Below are positions 18,203 to 27,549 of a stretch of 64,000 nucleotides of DNA, piece after piece (positions within the stretch are counted from its first letter, which is position 1; each line of letters opens with the position of its first letter). The stretch covers positions 1,622,001 through 1,686,000 of the forward strand of contig NZ_RQHT01000014.1 of NCBI RefSeq assembly GCF_004770905.1. Reading direction: 5' to 3'. Source of the stretch: Leptospira bandrabouensis (GTDB taxonomy: Bacteria; Spirochaetota; Leptospiria; Leptospirales; Leptospiraceae). The position numbers and the translations under genes are program-made. The notes below the pieces were generated by a model that saw nothing but the letters and a program-made list of their open reading frames with translations, had not been told where the DNA came from and did not search any database.

Positions 18203-19699
18203 ATGATTAAAATATCTGGTTTAAACAAACAATTCAATGGCAAAGTTTTATTCGATGATTTACAATTCAGCGTCAACCGTGGCGAACGAGTAGGACTTGT
18301 CGGTCGCAATGGACATGGAAAATCCACCTTAGTCCAAATCATTCTAGGTAAAACAGAGCCAGACTCAGGCAATATCACCATCCCCAAAGGATACCGAATC
18401 GGCCATTTGGAACAACACTTAGTTTTTACAAAACCAACCGTATTAGAAGAGTGTGCACTGGGACTACCAGAGGGTGATGAATACGAAACTTGGAAGGTGG
18501 AACGGATTCTATTTGGGCTTGGCTTTTCCGAAAAAGACATGGAACGAAGTCCTGAAGAATTTTCCGGTGGTTACCAAATTCGAATGAATTTAGCTAAACT
18601 TCTTGTGTCGGCACCTGATATGCTCATCTTAGATGAACCAAACAACTATTTGGATATTGTCACCATACGCTGGTTAGAGGAATTCCTTCGTGAATGGGAA
18701 GGTGAGATCATTCTGATTACCCACGATAGAAGTTTTATGGACAGTGTTGTAACTCATACGGTAGCCATTCATAGAAGCAAAGCAATTAAGGTGCAAGGTA
18801 ACACAGAAAAGTTATACACACAAATCAACCAAGCCGAAGAAATTTACGAAAAAACTAGACTGAACGAAGCTAAAAAACGCAAACAAGAAGAAATTTTCAT
18901 CGCAAAGTTCAAAGCAAAGGCAAGTTTTGCAAGCCGCACCCAATCTCGTGTTAAAAAATTAGAAAAACAAGGTGAAATGAAAGCACTAGACAATATTGAA
19001 GATATGGAACTCTATTTTAATAGTGCCCCATTCTCCGCCAATCAAATGTTAAGTGTAGAAGAGGTTTCATTTTCTTATAACGGAACATCTCCCTATTTGT
19101 TTGAAAATTTTTCTCTAAGTGTTGGACCAGAAGATCGTATTTGTATTATTGGGAAAAACGGAAAAGGTAAGTCCACATTACTCAAGTTAATTGCAGGGGA
19201 ACTGCAACCGGTTTCAGGTGAAGTCAAAAAACATCCCATTTTGAAAGAAGGATATTTTGGCCAAACCAATAAATTAAACATGAACGAAAGTAATACGGTT
19301 GTCCAAGAAATTATGAGTGCTGACCCGAATTGTTCAGAAGGAAAGGCTCGTAACATTGCTGGTGGACTTATGTTTTCGGAAGACCTTGCGCTAAAAAAAA
19401 TCAAAGTTCTTTCCGGGGGAGAAAAGAGCCGGGTACTCCTTGGAAAAATTTTGGTCACACCTTGTCACCTTTTGTATTTGGATGAACCGACAAACCACTT
19501 GGATATGCAGTCTTGTGATTCCCTCATTGAGGCCATTGATAACTTTGATGGCTCAGTGATTATGGTAACACATAATGAAATGCACTTGCGCGCTGTAGCC
19601 ACAAAACTAATTGTATTCGATGATGACCGAGTTTTTGTCTATGATGGGGGTTATGACGACTTCCTCTCAGACATTGGCTGGAAGGATGAAACTGTTTGA
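18203..19699 (+). CDS. ABC-F family ATPase (ribosome-associated type)
   Basis: 498 residues from the ATG at 18203, which gives the usual start [12 protein letters not shown] frame extension to 18062 is Arg/Phe-rich without homology and is rejected. Two ABC domains: Walker [10 protein letters not shown] and GKNGKGKST, signature motifs FSGGYQIR and LSGGEKSR, Walker [12 protein letters not shown] and [11 protein letters not shown]. They are joined by a charged linker (about residues 235-290). There are no membrane segments, as in EttA/Uup/YbiT translation factors. Its stop overlaps the TTG start of the next gene. Confidence 0.88.
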   Translation: MIKISGLNKQFNGKVLFDDLQFSVNRGERVGLVGRNGHGKSTLVQIILGKTEPDSGNITIPKGYRIGHLEQHLVFTKPTVLEECALGLPEGDEYETWKVERILFGLGFSEKDMERSPEEFSGGYQIRMNLAKLLVSAPDMLILDEPNNYLDIVTIRWLEEFLREWEGEIILITHDRSFMDSVVTHTVAIHRSKAIKVQGNTEKLYTQINQAEEIYEKTRLNEAKKRKQEEIFIAKFKAKASFASRTQSRVKKLEKQGEMKALDNIEDMELYFNSAPFSANQMLSVEEVSFSYNGTSPYLFENFSLSVGPEDRICIIGKNGKGKSTLLKLIAGELQPVSGEVKKHPILKEGYFGQTNKLNMNESNTVVQEIMSADPNCSEGKARNIAGGLMFSEDLALKKIKVLSGGEKSRVLLGKILVTPCHLLYLDEPTNHLDMQSCDSLIEAIDNFDGSVIMVTHNEMHLRAVATKLIVFDDDRVFVYDGGYDDFLSDIGWKDETV

Positions 19700-20622
19700 A
19701 ATCGATCCTCACTCTAAAACAAGTTTCCAAGTCTTATGACAACGGATTCCAAGCGTTAAAAGATGTTCATTGGGAAGTAAAAGAGGGCGAAATCCATGCC
19801 CTTCTTGGCCCAAATGGAGCAGGGAAAACCACTTTAATCAATTTGATTTGTGGCATAGTCTCACCAAGCTCTGGTGAGGTGATTGTTGACGGTTTTAATA
19901 TCATCAGTGAGTTCAAAAAAACGAGATCTCTCATAGGCCTTGTTCCCCAAGAGCTCAGTGTACACGCATTTGAGACGGTTTGGGCCAGTGTATCATTCAC
20001 TCGTGGATTGTATGGTAAACCAGCCAATCCCAAATACATCGAGGAAGTTTTAAAATCCCTTTCTCTTTGGGATAAAAAAGACCAAAGAATTATGACTTTA
20101 TCTGGCGGGATGAAACGAAGAGTTCTTATCGCCAAAGCCTTGTCACACGAACCAAAAATTCTTTTTTTGGACGAACCAAGTGCCGGTGTTGATGTGGAAC
20201 TTCGAAAAGATATGTGGAAAATTGTAGAATCCCTTAGAAAAAATGGGGTAACGATTATCCTCACCACACATTATATCGAAGAGGCAGAATCGATTGCCGA
20301 CCGGATCTCTGTGATTAGAAAGGGAGAGATATTTCTCACCGAAGACAAGGACCGGCTCATGAAACAACTTGGAACCAAACAACTTCGGATTGAACTTAAA
20401 AAAAATCTAAAACAAATTCCAAAAGCACTTTCGAAGTATGAATTGGAACTTGTTGATAATCATTCCGCTCTTGTATTTACTTATGATCGTTCGGATGATA
20501 GTAGTCTCATTACCAAACTTTTGGATGATTTGAAAAAACTGAAAATCCAATTCAGTGATTTAAGCACAAAACAAAGTTCATTGGAAGAAATCTTTGTTCA
20601 ATTGTTACAGGAGGCTGTATGA
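19696..20622 (+). CDS. ABC-2 type exporter ATP-binding protein
   Basis: 308 residues with a TTG start overlapping the ABC-F stop (TTGA). One ABC domain: Walker [10 protein letters not shown], signature LSGGMKRR, Walker [13 protein letters not shown] and the switch His in TTHYIEEAE. The C-terminal 80 residues resemble the DUF4162-like tail of drug and polysaccharide exporters. It is followed with a 4-base overlap by the permease gene, so they form one transporter. The substrate is unknown. Confidence 0.9.
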   Translation: MKSILTLKQVSKSYDNGFQALKDVHWEVKEGEIHALLGPNGAGKTTLINLICGIVSPSSGEVIVDGFNIISEFKKTRSLIGLVPQELSVHAFETVWASVSFTRGLYGKPANPKYIEEVLKSLSLWDKKDQRIMTLSGGMKRRVLIAKALSHEPKILFLDEPSAGVDVELRKDMWKIVESLRKNGVTIILTTHYIEEAESIADRISVIRKGEIFLTEDKDRLMKQLGTKQLRIELKKNLKQIPKALSKYELELVDNHSALVFTYDRSDDSSLITKLLDDLKKLKIQFSDLSTKQSSLEEIFVQLLQEAV

Positions 20623-21380
20623 ATTTTTACGCAATTAAGTCTATCTATAGATTCGAGATGGCTAGAACCTTTCGAACTCTTTTACAAAGTATTGCTTCTC
20701 CTGTGCTTTCGACTTCTTTATACTTTATTGTCTTTGGATCGGCCATAGGTTCGCGGATCCAAGAAATCGACGGAATCCACTATGGAAGTTTTATTGTTCC
20801 TGGACTTGTGATGTTGTCCTTACTGACTGAGAGTATTTCGAATGCTTCCTTTGGAATTTATTTCCCGAAATTCAATGGAACTATCTATGAGATTCTATCG
20901 GCTCCTGTGACTATGTGGGAAGTAGTGATTGGATATGTTGGAGCAGCGGCCACAAAATCACTGATGCTTGGTGTGTTAATGCTCATAACCGCATCCTTTT
21001 TTGTTCCCATCCGCATAGATCATCCTATTCTGATGGTGTTTTTTCTTGTTTTAACTTGCATTAGTTTTAGTTTGTTCGGTTTTGTGATTGGAATTTGGGC
21101 AGATAGTTTTGAAAAACTCCAAATGATTCCAATGTTAGTCATTACACCACTTGTATTTCTTGGTGGAAGTTTTTATTCCATACAAATGTTACCACCATTC
21201 TGGCAAAAACTGAGTATGTTTAACCCTGTTTTGTATTTGGTCAGTGGGTTTCGTTATAGTTTTTTTGAAAGAGCAGATGTTGCACTTTCCGTGAGTATTT
21301 CCATGATCCTTATGTTTTTGACTTTATGTTTGACTGTGACTTGGGTTATCTTTCGCACAGGATATAAAATCAAAAACTAA
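20619..21380 (+). CDS. ABC-2 type transporter permease
   Basis: 253 residues with six predicted membrane helices. The ABC-2 signature region ([20 protein letters not shown] and [16 protein letters not shown]) is characteristic of NodJ/DrrB-like permeases. AGGAGG lies 5 bases before the ATG, and the start overlaps the ATPase gene stop. It forms an efflux pump with the upstream ATPase. Confidence 0.9.
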   Translation: MNFYAIKSIYRFEMARTFRTLLQSIASPVLSTSLYFIVFGSAIGSRIQEIDGIHYGSFIVPGLVMLSLLTESISNASFGIYFPKFNGTIYEILSAPVTMWEVVIGYVGAAATKSLMLGVLMLITASFFVPIRIDHPILMVFFLVLTCISFSLFGFVIGIWADSFEKLQMIPMLVITPLVFLGGSFYSIQMLPPFWQKLSMFNPVLYLVSGFRYSFFERADVALSVSISMILMFLTLCLTVTWVIFRTGYKIKN

Positions 21381-21412
21381 GGACAGTTAGGTGTGGTTTT
21401 GGAATTTTGGCC

Positions 21413-21817
21413 TTAATAGATCTTTAAAAGTTCCACTTCAAAGATGAGAGTAGAGTCAGGGGGAATGTTCCCTACCTTTTTACTACCATAACCTAACTCT
21501 GGTGGAATGATGAGTTTTCTTTTTCCACCGACTCGCATTCCTTTGATACCTTTGTCCCAACCTTTCACTACTTCTCCGGCCCCAAGATTGAATTCAAAAG
21601 GTCGGTTGCGATCACGGGAACTATCAAATTTAGTACCGTTGGTGAGTTTGCCCACGTAGTGAACTGTCACATAGGAACCAGAAAAGGCTTCTTCTCCTTT
21701 TCCAACAACGAGATCGATGATTTGGAAGTCCTTTTCAGCAGATTGTATGGGAAATACCAAAACTAAAAAGGAAAATAAAAGAATTCGGCTAATGAACTTC
21801 ATATTGAGTGAAAGCAT
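21413..21817 (-). CDS. FKBP-type peptidyl-prolyl cis-trans isomerase, exported
   Basis: 134 residues (129 if the Met at 21802 is used). It has a signal peptide ending near IQSA, then a single FKBP domain with VTVHYVGKLTNGTKFDSSRDR, GWDKGIKGMRVGGKR and the PPELGYG motif, and it ends in the usual VELLKI strand. Predicted periplasmic folding helper. Neither start has a convincing ribosome site. Confidence 0.88.
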   Translation of the reverse strand: MLSLNMKFISRILLFSFLVLVFPIQSAEKDFQIIDLVVGKGEEAFSGSYVTVHYVGKLTNGTKFDSSRDRNRPFEFNLGAGEVVKGWDKGIKGMRVGGKRKLIIPPELGYGSKKVGNIPPDSTLIFEVELLKIY

Positions 21818-21885
21818 TCATGATTTAGATTTCTTTGCCAATGAAAAAAACTATTCCTAATCCAATCCTATTTTAGAATAACCAA

Positions 21886-22200
21886 ATGTTTTATGAGTTT
21901 ATTTTCTATTGTCGGGAACTTGAGTCCTTCCTCTTCAGAAATCAAATCCAAGAATTTAAAGAAGGCGACCACGATAGTTTTTTTGCCGAGGAAATGTTGC
22001 GGTATATCCAGGCAGAGTCCTTAAAAATTCCCCAGACTGAAAAACAAAAATACCCAAACCTTCCTTGGGATAAAATTGACAGCCTATGGGAAAAGGATTT
22101 GGCCAGGGCTTATGATTACATCGATCTAAAAATGTTATACTATATATGTGCTTATGAAATTCCAAAAATTACGAAAACAATTAAATTGGAGGCCCGCTAA
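21886..22200 (+). CDS. HepT/DUF86-like small protein, catalytic motif apparently lost
   Basis: 104 residues. The general pattern resembles HepT-like RNases: an N-terminal helix, an aromatic-acidic segment (GDHDSFFAEE), then YPNLPWDKID and a downstream DLKMLYYICAYEIP. In HepT the segment after PW carries R-x4-H-x-Y; here the matching stretch reads WEKDLARAYDY, so the Arg and His positions look replaced while Tyr remains. No MntA nucleotidyltransferase gene is adjacent. The assignment rests on weak resemblance. Confidence 0.4.
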   Translation: MFYEFIFYCRELESFLFRNQIQEFKEGDHDSFFAEEMLRYIQAESLKIPQTEKQKYPNLPWDKIDSLWEKDLARAYDYIDLKMLYYICAYEIPKITKTIKLEAR

Positions 22201-22204
22201 CGAT

Positions 22205-23338
22205 TTACGCAGCGGACTTTCCACTATTTTTGATAATTTCTATATTTTCTTCAAAACGAACTTTTTCTGCATAGGTTCGTTTTCCGGAAAATTCCACTCC
22301 GACAAGTAAATCACCAGATTCTTCTTTTTTGGCCCAAGCAATTTTTCCAAAAAACCGAAAAGGTGTTTGGAGTTTAAAAACCAATTCCAAAAGGATTCCT
22401 TTTTGTTTTGGTAAAGTTTCCACCAAATTACTGTTACCAACTCGTAATTTTAACCCCGTTGTGGATAAATCCAAAACTGGAAATTTTTCTACGGTTGTCA
22501 TTAGATTGGCGTCTTTGATTCTTTCTATCATTTCTGCAATTAAAGTTTGGTAGAATGTTAAATCATCTGCAGTAATGAAGTTTTCTTTTGTTTGTAACCA
22601 GTAGTATCCGATGGGAATGATTTCTTCTAATTCATTTTTATAAAGAATTGGAAGAATTAACTCTGATTTTATTTTTTTGTCACGAGCTGTCATCGCAAGT
22701 TTTTCAACTTGTTCGTCAATTTCGTCTTCATAATTGATAAACCCATCTTCATCTGAACGATAACTTTCGACACTTGTCGCATCTTTGATAAACAGGATTT
22801 TTTGTGTTGATTTCACAATGTCAAACTTTCGTTCCATACCGGATTTAAAAATATCCATTGTACCTGCTTCGCCAGACCTAACCATCATTCGTTTGCGATA
22901 GTCTTCAAAGTTAACTCGTACAAGAGTTGGGATATTAAACATATTGGCTTCGATAATAGTCTTGGAACTGACAATGTTTGTTACGTTGACAAGTCCTTCT
23001 TCTGTAATCGTAAAACGTGGATTTAATCTTTCTTTTTTGGCAATGAGGACTCTATCAACATGTAGTTGGATTTTAGTTGGAGAAAGTTGTTTCAGAAATG
23101 TGCAATGGAGTTCTAAATAACGTGCCAGTAACTTCGAAAGGATAAAAGAAGAACCCGGTCCAATGGGCCAAACTTCCGACCAATCGACTATAATTTCTTC
23201 ACCACCGGGTAACTCCTGTGTGACGGTCATAGTTTGGATTTGTCCATTCCAATTGGCCTTCATTTCTTGATTCATTAAGTAGTGTAATATCACATGGTGT
23301 TTTTGTTCTTTCCCTGTGATTTGATCCATTGGTCGCAT
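22205..23338 (-). CDS. PilZ-like domain signalling protein (resembles Leptospira DUF1577 proteins)
   Basis: 377 residues. The C-terminal 100 residues look like a PilZ domain: FPVLDLSTTGLKL contains the D-x-S-x-x-G motif, followed by strands ending in GKIAWAKKEESGDLLVGVEF. The Arg pair that usually precedes the D-x-S motif is not evident, so c-di-GMP binding is uncertain. The N-terminal 270 residues are a mixed region I relate to DUF1577 from memory. Cytosolic, no membrane segment. Confidence 0.65.
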   Translation of the reverse strand: MRPMDQITGKEQKHHVILHYLMNQEMKANWNGQIQTMTVTQELPGGEEIIVDWSEVWPIGPGSSFILSKLLARYLELHCTFLKQLSPTKIQLHVDRVLIAKKERLNPRFTITEEGLVNVTNIVSSKTIIEANMFNIPTLVRVNFEDYRKRMMVRSGEAGTMDIFKSGMERKFDIVKSTQKILFIKDATSVESYRSDEDGFINYEDEIDEQVEKLAMTARDKKIKSELILPILYKNELEEIIPIGYYWLQTKENFITADDLTFYQTLIAEMIERIKDANLMTTVEKFPVLDLSTTGLKLRVGNSNLVETLPKQKGILLELVFKLQTPFRFFGKIAWAKKEESGDLLVGVEFSGKRTYAEKVRFEENIEIIKNSGKSAA

Positions 23339-23439
23339 AGCTAAATTCCGAGTTCTATTTTTTAGGTACCGGAAATAAATTTCTGTCCCTAATGGAGAGT
23401 AAAGAGTAAGTCCGAATCTTTGGCAAGAAAAAGGAAAAA

Positions 23440-24012
23440 TTAAAGTAAGAGTAGGTGTTTTTTTTCGGTTAATTCATAACAGAATTGAATCCATGAAAAA
23501 TGATTTTGCAGATGAGAATACTCGGGAAGGTACTGAGATAAAAACACTTCACATCGTTTCTCACGTTCGAAATATTTTTTTTCCATTACCTTCGTTAGAT
23601 CGTTTAAAGTTTTTTCGTATGTGTCAGCATCCATATAACCTTCATGTAAGGCCTTTTTTAGAAACATACATTTTTCATTCCATTCATTTGGGGAAAGTAC
23701 TGAGATTGTTTCTAATTCTAACCAAAACTCTTTTAGTTCTTGTTCGAACTTAGGAATTTCTTTTTTGATACTTTCACTTTTAAAAAAAAGTGTGCGAAGG
23801 TGGCTTTTTGCGCAATCATCGATTTCGGAAGTTTGTCCGTCTCCAAGTACAAAATAATTTTTGGGAAAGGAAAAGGTAAACATTGCTCCTTTGTAAGGAG
23901 AAATTAAATCCAATTGGTATGACCCTCTCGCATTCATTTGCAAAGTTCCTTTGACAATCGTTCCATTCACGTCTGTTTGCAATGTTTTGATTCCGAGCAT
24001 ACTGATAATCAA
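23440..24012 (-). CDS. Hypothetical protein
   Basis: 190 residues. A short beta-rich N-terminus (residues 1-60) is followed by a long charged helical region. No signal peptide, membrane segment or known motif. The start could be the Met at 24012 or the Met at 24000. It lies between the PilZ-like gene and the divergent patatin gene. Function unknown. Confidence 0.55.
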   Translation of the reverse strand: MIISMLGIKTLQTDVNGTIVKGTLQMNARGSYQLDLISPYKGAMFTFSFPKNYFVLGDGQTSEIDDCAKSHLRTLFFKSESIKKEIPKFEQELKEFWLELETISVLSPNEWNEKCMFLKKALHEGYMDADTYEKTLNDLTKVMEKKYFEREKRCEVFLSQYLPEYSHLQNHFSWIQFCYELTEKKHLLLL

Positions 24013-24178
24013 TTGCTAATGTAGTGAAATTTATTGTATGGTGGTCTTTTTTTTTAAGAATTTTGAATTGTGGGAACTACTTCGAATAGGATTGGAGATT
24101 CCCCTAAAGATAGAAAACCTAAAGAAGCCATGAATTATTTTTTGCAACCGAAAGTGGACGGAAGACCCTGACATTATT

Positions 24179-25114
24179 GTGCAGTCTTCCATTTCCAGTG
24201 AATCTTCCAACCAACCTAAACTTCCGAAAGCAAAAGGTACCAAAAGAGCCCTTCTTGTAGAAGGTGGGGGAATGAAGGGTGCCTTTTCCGGTGGCGTTTT
24301 ACACGCATGGAATCGGTTTTTACGACCGAATTACTTTGATTTGGTGGTGGGAGTATCTTCTGGTGCTTGTGCCGCAGCCTATTATGTTTCCATGCCTAAA
24401 GAGGAGCCTGTCAAAAGTCAAAAAGCACTAGCAGTTTGGTATAGAGATTTATCAGGAAGGAAACTAATTTCTTTTTTTCACCCATTTCAGGGCAAAACTC
24501 TTCTGAACCAAGAATACTTAATTGATTTTATCTTTCGTAAAAAAGTGCGTTTGGAATCAGAAACATTAGATAGGAAAAATGTTCCTCATTTTGCCATTGC
24601 CGTAAGTAACCTTCAAACGCATTCCATTGAATATATTAAAGCTACTTCTTCAAATGTTTTTGATCTTTTGAAGGCTGCCACTTCTCTACCTATTGCAACT
24701 CGGGGCAAACATTGGTTAAATGGAAAATTATATTCCGACGCAGCGATTTTAAATCCACTGCCAATCCAGGATATTATTGAAGCAGGTTATAAAGAAATAG
24801 TGGTGATTATGAATTCACCTATTCGTCATATTTCTGGCCCATTAACTCGTTTTACAAGTTTACTGGCTTTTCCAAAACATAGAACGATTCGGAAGATGAT
24901 GCGTAAACTTCACCACTTCCACTTCAATGCAGCTAGAGAAATTGCAGTTAAACCACCAAAGGGTGTAAAAATCATCACTGTGGCACCGGATGGACCTTTG
25001 CCGGTGAAACTCACTACAACCATTCGAGCGAAATTATACAAAACCGCTCTTCTCGGTGTTAGAAAAGGCGAAGAAGCATTACAAAAAATTTTAAAACGGA
25101 AATTGAAAAAATAA
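24179..25114 (+). CDS. Patatin-like phospholipase
   Basis: 311 residues with a GTG start. The oxyanion loop is GGGMKGAFSGG, the nucleophile elbow GVSSG (Ser near residue 62) and the catalytic Asp sits in SDAAILNPLP. These make a Ser-Asp dyad lipase of the RssA-like group. There is no signal peptide, so it is probably cytosolic or peripheral and acts on phospholipid or acyl esters. The exact substrate is unknown. Confidence 0.87.
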   Translation: MQSSISSESSNQPKLPKAKGTKRALLVEGGGMKGAFSGGVLHAWNRFLRPNYFDLVVGVSSGACAAAYYVSMPKEEPVKSQKALAVWYRDLSGRKLISFFHPFQGKTLLNQEYLIDFIFRKKVRLESETLDRKNVPHFAIAVSNLQTHSIEYIKATSSNVFDLLKAATSLPIATRGKHWLNGKLYSDAAILNPLPIQDIIEAGYKEIVVIMNSPIRHISGPLTRFTSLLAFPKHRTIRKMMRKLHHFHFNAAREIAVKPPKGVKIITVAPDGPLPVKLTTTIRAKLYKTALLGVRKGEEALQKILKRKLKK

Positions 25115-25117
25115 ATT

Positions 25118-27394
25118 TTAATTTTTTTCGTTCATATAACTTACAAAAAATGCTCCGTATGGTTTGTTGAATGCATTTATAAAATCTCCGCCAATAAACC
25201 ATTTTCCATTTTTATAATAACTCACATTCCCTACATCATTTGGGTTGGGATACCAATCAAGAACTGAATTGGTTTTTGCATCAAATGCAGCAATATATTG
25301 ACTTGCTGTGTTCCCACTGAGTCCAGAAAAGGAACCAGTAACAATTACCTTTCCTTCAGGAGATGCTGTTAGCGACGAAACCATTGCATCCGCATAAATA
25401 TAGTTTGGTGTAATGTAGCTTTGTGTTTGGGTATCGTAGGTTGCAATGTGATTGAAGGTTCCGAAACTACCAATCGAAGTAAAGATTCCTCCTAAGTAAA
25501 TTTTGCCATCGAAATAGGCCTGTCCATTGACTCCGTTACTTGGATAGTTTGCACTAGAAGGAATGGAACGCATAACGCCTGTATTTGCGTCAACGGCGCG
25601 GTAATTGAGTACTGTGTTATCACCATTAAGACTATTAAAAATTCCGCCAACAAAAATAAGATCCTTTAAAATTAGTAATGTGCTGGCACTTTCTCCTGCA
25701 CCTAAAGCAGGATTCCAGGAAGTAAGGCCAAAGGAATTTGAATCAATGGAGGCTAGACCATTGCGAGTTTGGCCAGCTACAGAAGCCAAACCATAGCCGC
25801 TAAAGAAAATTTGGTTTTCGTTACTTGTGATGGTTCTAATATCGGTGCCTACCGGTGAAACACCAATATTGGTTGGATTTAACTGGTAAGAAGGCAAATC
25901 TAAAATGGCAAAGGAAATCCTTGGAATTCCGTTGATACTCTCAAAGGAACCTCCAACAAAAAGATGGTTATCTTTAACATGAAGGGCTTTGATCGAATAA
26001 TCAAAGTTTGGTGTATTCTCAGCTGGGTATCCAGTTTCTTCATCAAAAGCGGCAAAATTGTTTCGAAGTTTTGTATTGATAGTGGAAAAATTACTTCCCA
26101 TTAGAATGGTAGAACCTGAAAGAACAATATCTCCAGCAGGGAAGTAAATAGTAGAGTTTAAACTCGGATCCCACTGGTTTAAGTTTTGACTTGGTAAGTC
26201 GTAACTAGCAGCATAGTTTCTTTTCTGACCTTTTGCTTCGGTAAACTCACCAAGGACATAAAGTTTATTTCCGATAACATTTAAACTTCTGACGTAATTG
26301 TTGATTGCAAAAGAGTTTTCTTTAACAGCACCTAATTGATTATCTACACCAACAAGATAATTAGCTGGAGTGACTCCGATAGTTGTGAACTCACCACCCA
26401 AGTAAATTGTGTTTTCGAATTGTTTGACTTTAAATACTTCCGCGTTTGGATTCGGGGACCAAGATGTTTGGGTTCCATTTAAATAGAAAGACATAGCACG
26501 ACCTGTAAATGGTCCAACAATATAGAGGACGCTAGTGCCTGTATGATCTGTTCCAAGATGTAAGTCATTCACTTGCCCACTGGCAGGGGCTTGTGCTGTG
26601 AAGGATGAATCTACGGCACCAGTGACTGGAGATAATTTTACAAGGCCATATCGTGGGCTTCCTCCAACGTTTTGAAAATGCCCACCGACATACAAAGCTG
26701 ATCCATCAGATACGATATCAAAAACGGAATTATCATAGGATGGACTGAGAAATCCAGGGTTGAGTGCACCTGTGATACGATGAATCGATGCAATATTATT
26801 CTGTGAACCAGATCCCCAGCCTGTAAACATACCTCCAACGTATAAATTTTCACCTAATAATGCTAAGGCGGTTATGTTGCGATTTGGGTCTTCGGCTGGC
26901 ACAAAATTTGTGTCCAATTGGCATCCAGGTAAGATATGTGCTACTTGGCTACGTTTGATTCCTTGGACATGAGTAAAATCGCCTCCGATATAAAACCCAC
27001 CTGATTCGTCAGAAATGACAACGTTAGTGAGACCTTTTACCTTTAGATGGGGACAAAATCGATTGGGAATGCTCATCCCTGTTTGCGCATCGACCATAGC
27101 AGCACTCCCTGTGGCTATGCCTACCATTGTAAATTCCCCACCAAGTATGATTTGTCCTTGGTAACTTGTAATGGCATTGACCCTGGCCGTTGTGCCGTAG
27201 ACTCCCCATCCTTCGAAGAAGGAAAAGGAAGGGAGACAAGAAGGGGAATGGTCACCGGTCACATACCGAATGATAGTTCCTAAAAGAAAAGATTTTGACT
27301 TCACATCACAGGCATTTTCAAGGTCTGCAGGTTTGCATTGAAATAAATTGATAAAACTGAGAACGCTTACGAATAGAAAAAGGAATCGGCCCAT
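25118..27394 (-). CDS. Large repeat lipoprotein with delta-60/beta-propeller repeats, paralogue 1
   Basis: 758 residues. The lipoprotein leader ends in LFQC. The mature part has about a dozen repeats carrying the pattern L-Y-V-G-G-x-F-T followed by an aspartate/asparagine-rich turn (for example LYVGGMFTGWG, IYLGGEFTTIG). This is the delta-60 or kelch-like propeller signature of outer-surface proteins. The N-terminal 60 residues with conserved Cys (CDVKSK, SPSCLPSF, NRFCPHL) align with the neighbouring paralogue. Probably on the outer surface, function unknown. Confidence 0.8.
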   Translation of the reverse strand: MGRFLFLFVSVLSFINLFQCKPADLENACDVKSKSFLLGTIIRYVTGDHSPSCLPSFSFFEGWGVYGTTARVNAITSYQGQIILGGEFTMVGIATGSAAMVDAQTGMSIPNRFCPHLKVKGLTNVVISDESGGFYIGGDFTHVQGIKRSQVAHILPGCQLDTNFVPAEDPNRNITALALLGENLYVGGMFTGWGSGSQNNIASIHRITGALNPGFLSPSYDNSVFDIVSDGSALYVGGHFQNVGGSPRYGLVKLSPVTGAVDSSFTAQAPASGQVNDLHLGTDHTGTSVLYIVGPFTGRAMSFYLNGTQTSWSPNPNAEVFKVKQFENTIYLGGEFTTIGVTPANYLVGVDNQLGAVKENSFAINNYVRSLNVIGNKLYVLGEFTEAKGQKRNYAASYDLPSQNLNQWDPSLNSTIYFPAGDIVLSGSTILMGSNFSTINTKLRNNFAAFDEETGYPAENTPNFDYSIKALHVKDNHLFVGGSFESINGIPRISFAILDLPSYQLNPTNIGVSPVGTDIRTITSNENQIFFSGYGLASVAGQTRNGLASIDSNSFGLTSWNPALGAGESASTLLILKDLIFVGGIFNSLNGDNTVLNYRAVDANTGVMRSIPSSANYPSNGVNGQAYFDGKIYLGGIFTSIGSFGTFNHIATYDTQTQSYITPNYIYADAMVSSLTASPEGKVIVTGSFSGLSGNTASQYIAAFDAKTNSVLDWYPNPNDVGNVSYYKNGKWFIGGDFINAFNKPYGAFFVSYMNEKN

Positions 27395-27549
27395 AAGGCC
27401 ATTCTTAGAAGATAAATTTAATGTCTAGTTTTTTGAAGGGATGTCGCTTGGTTCCTTTCTAGGAAAATCTCTAATTATTTGACCACGTTTCTGATTTAAA
27501 AAATTGAATTCAAACAATTATATCGTCCGCAATGACCAACTATTGTTTG

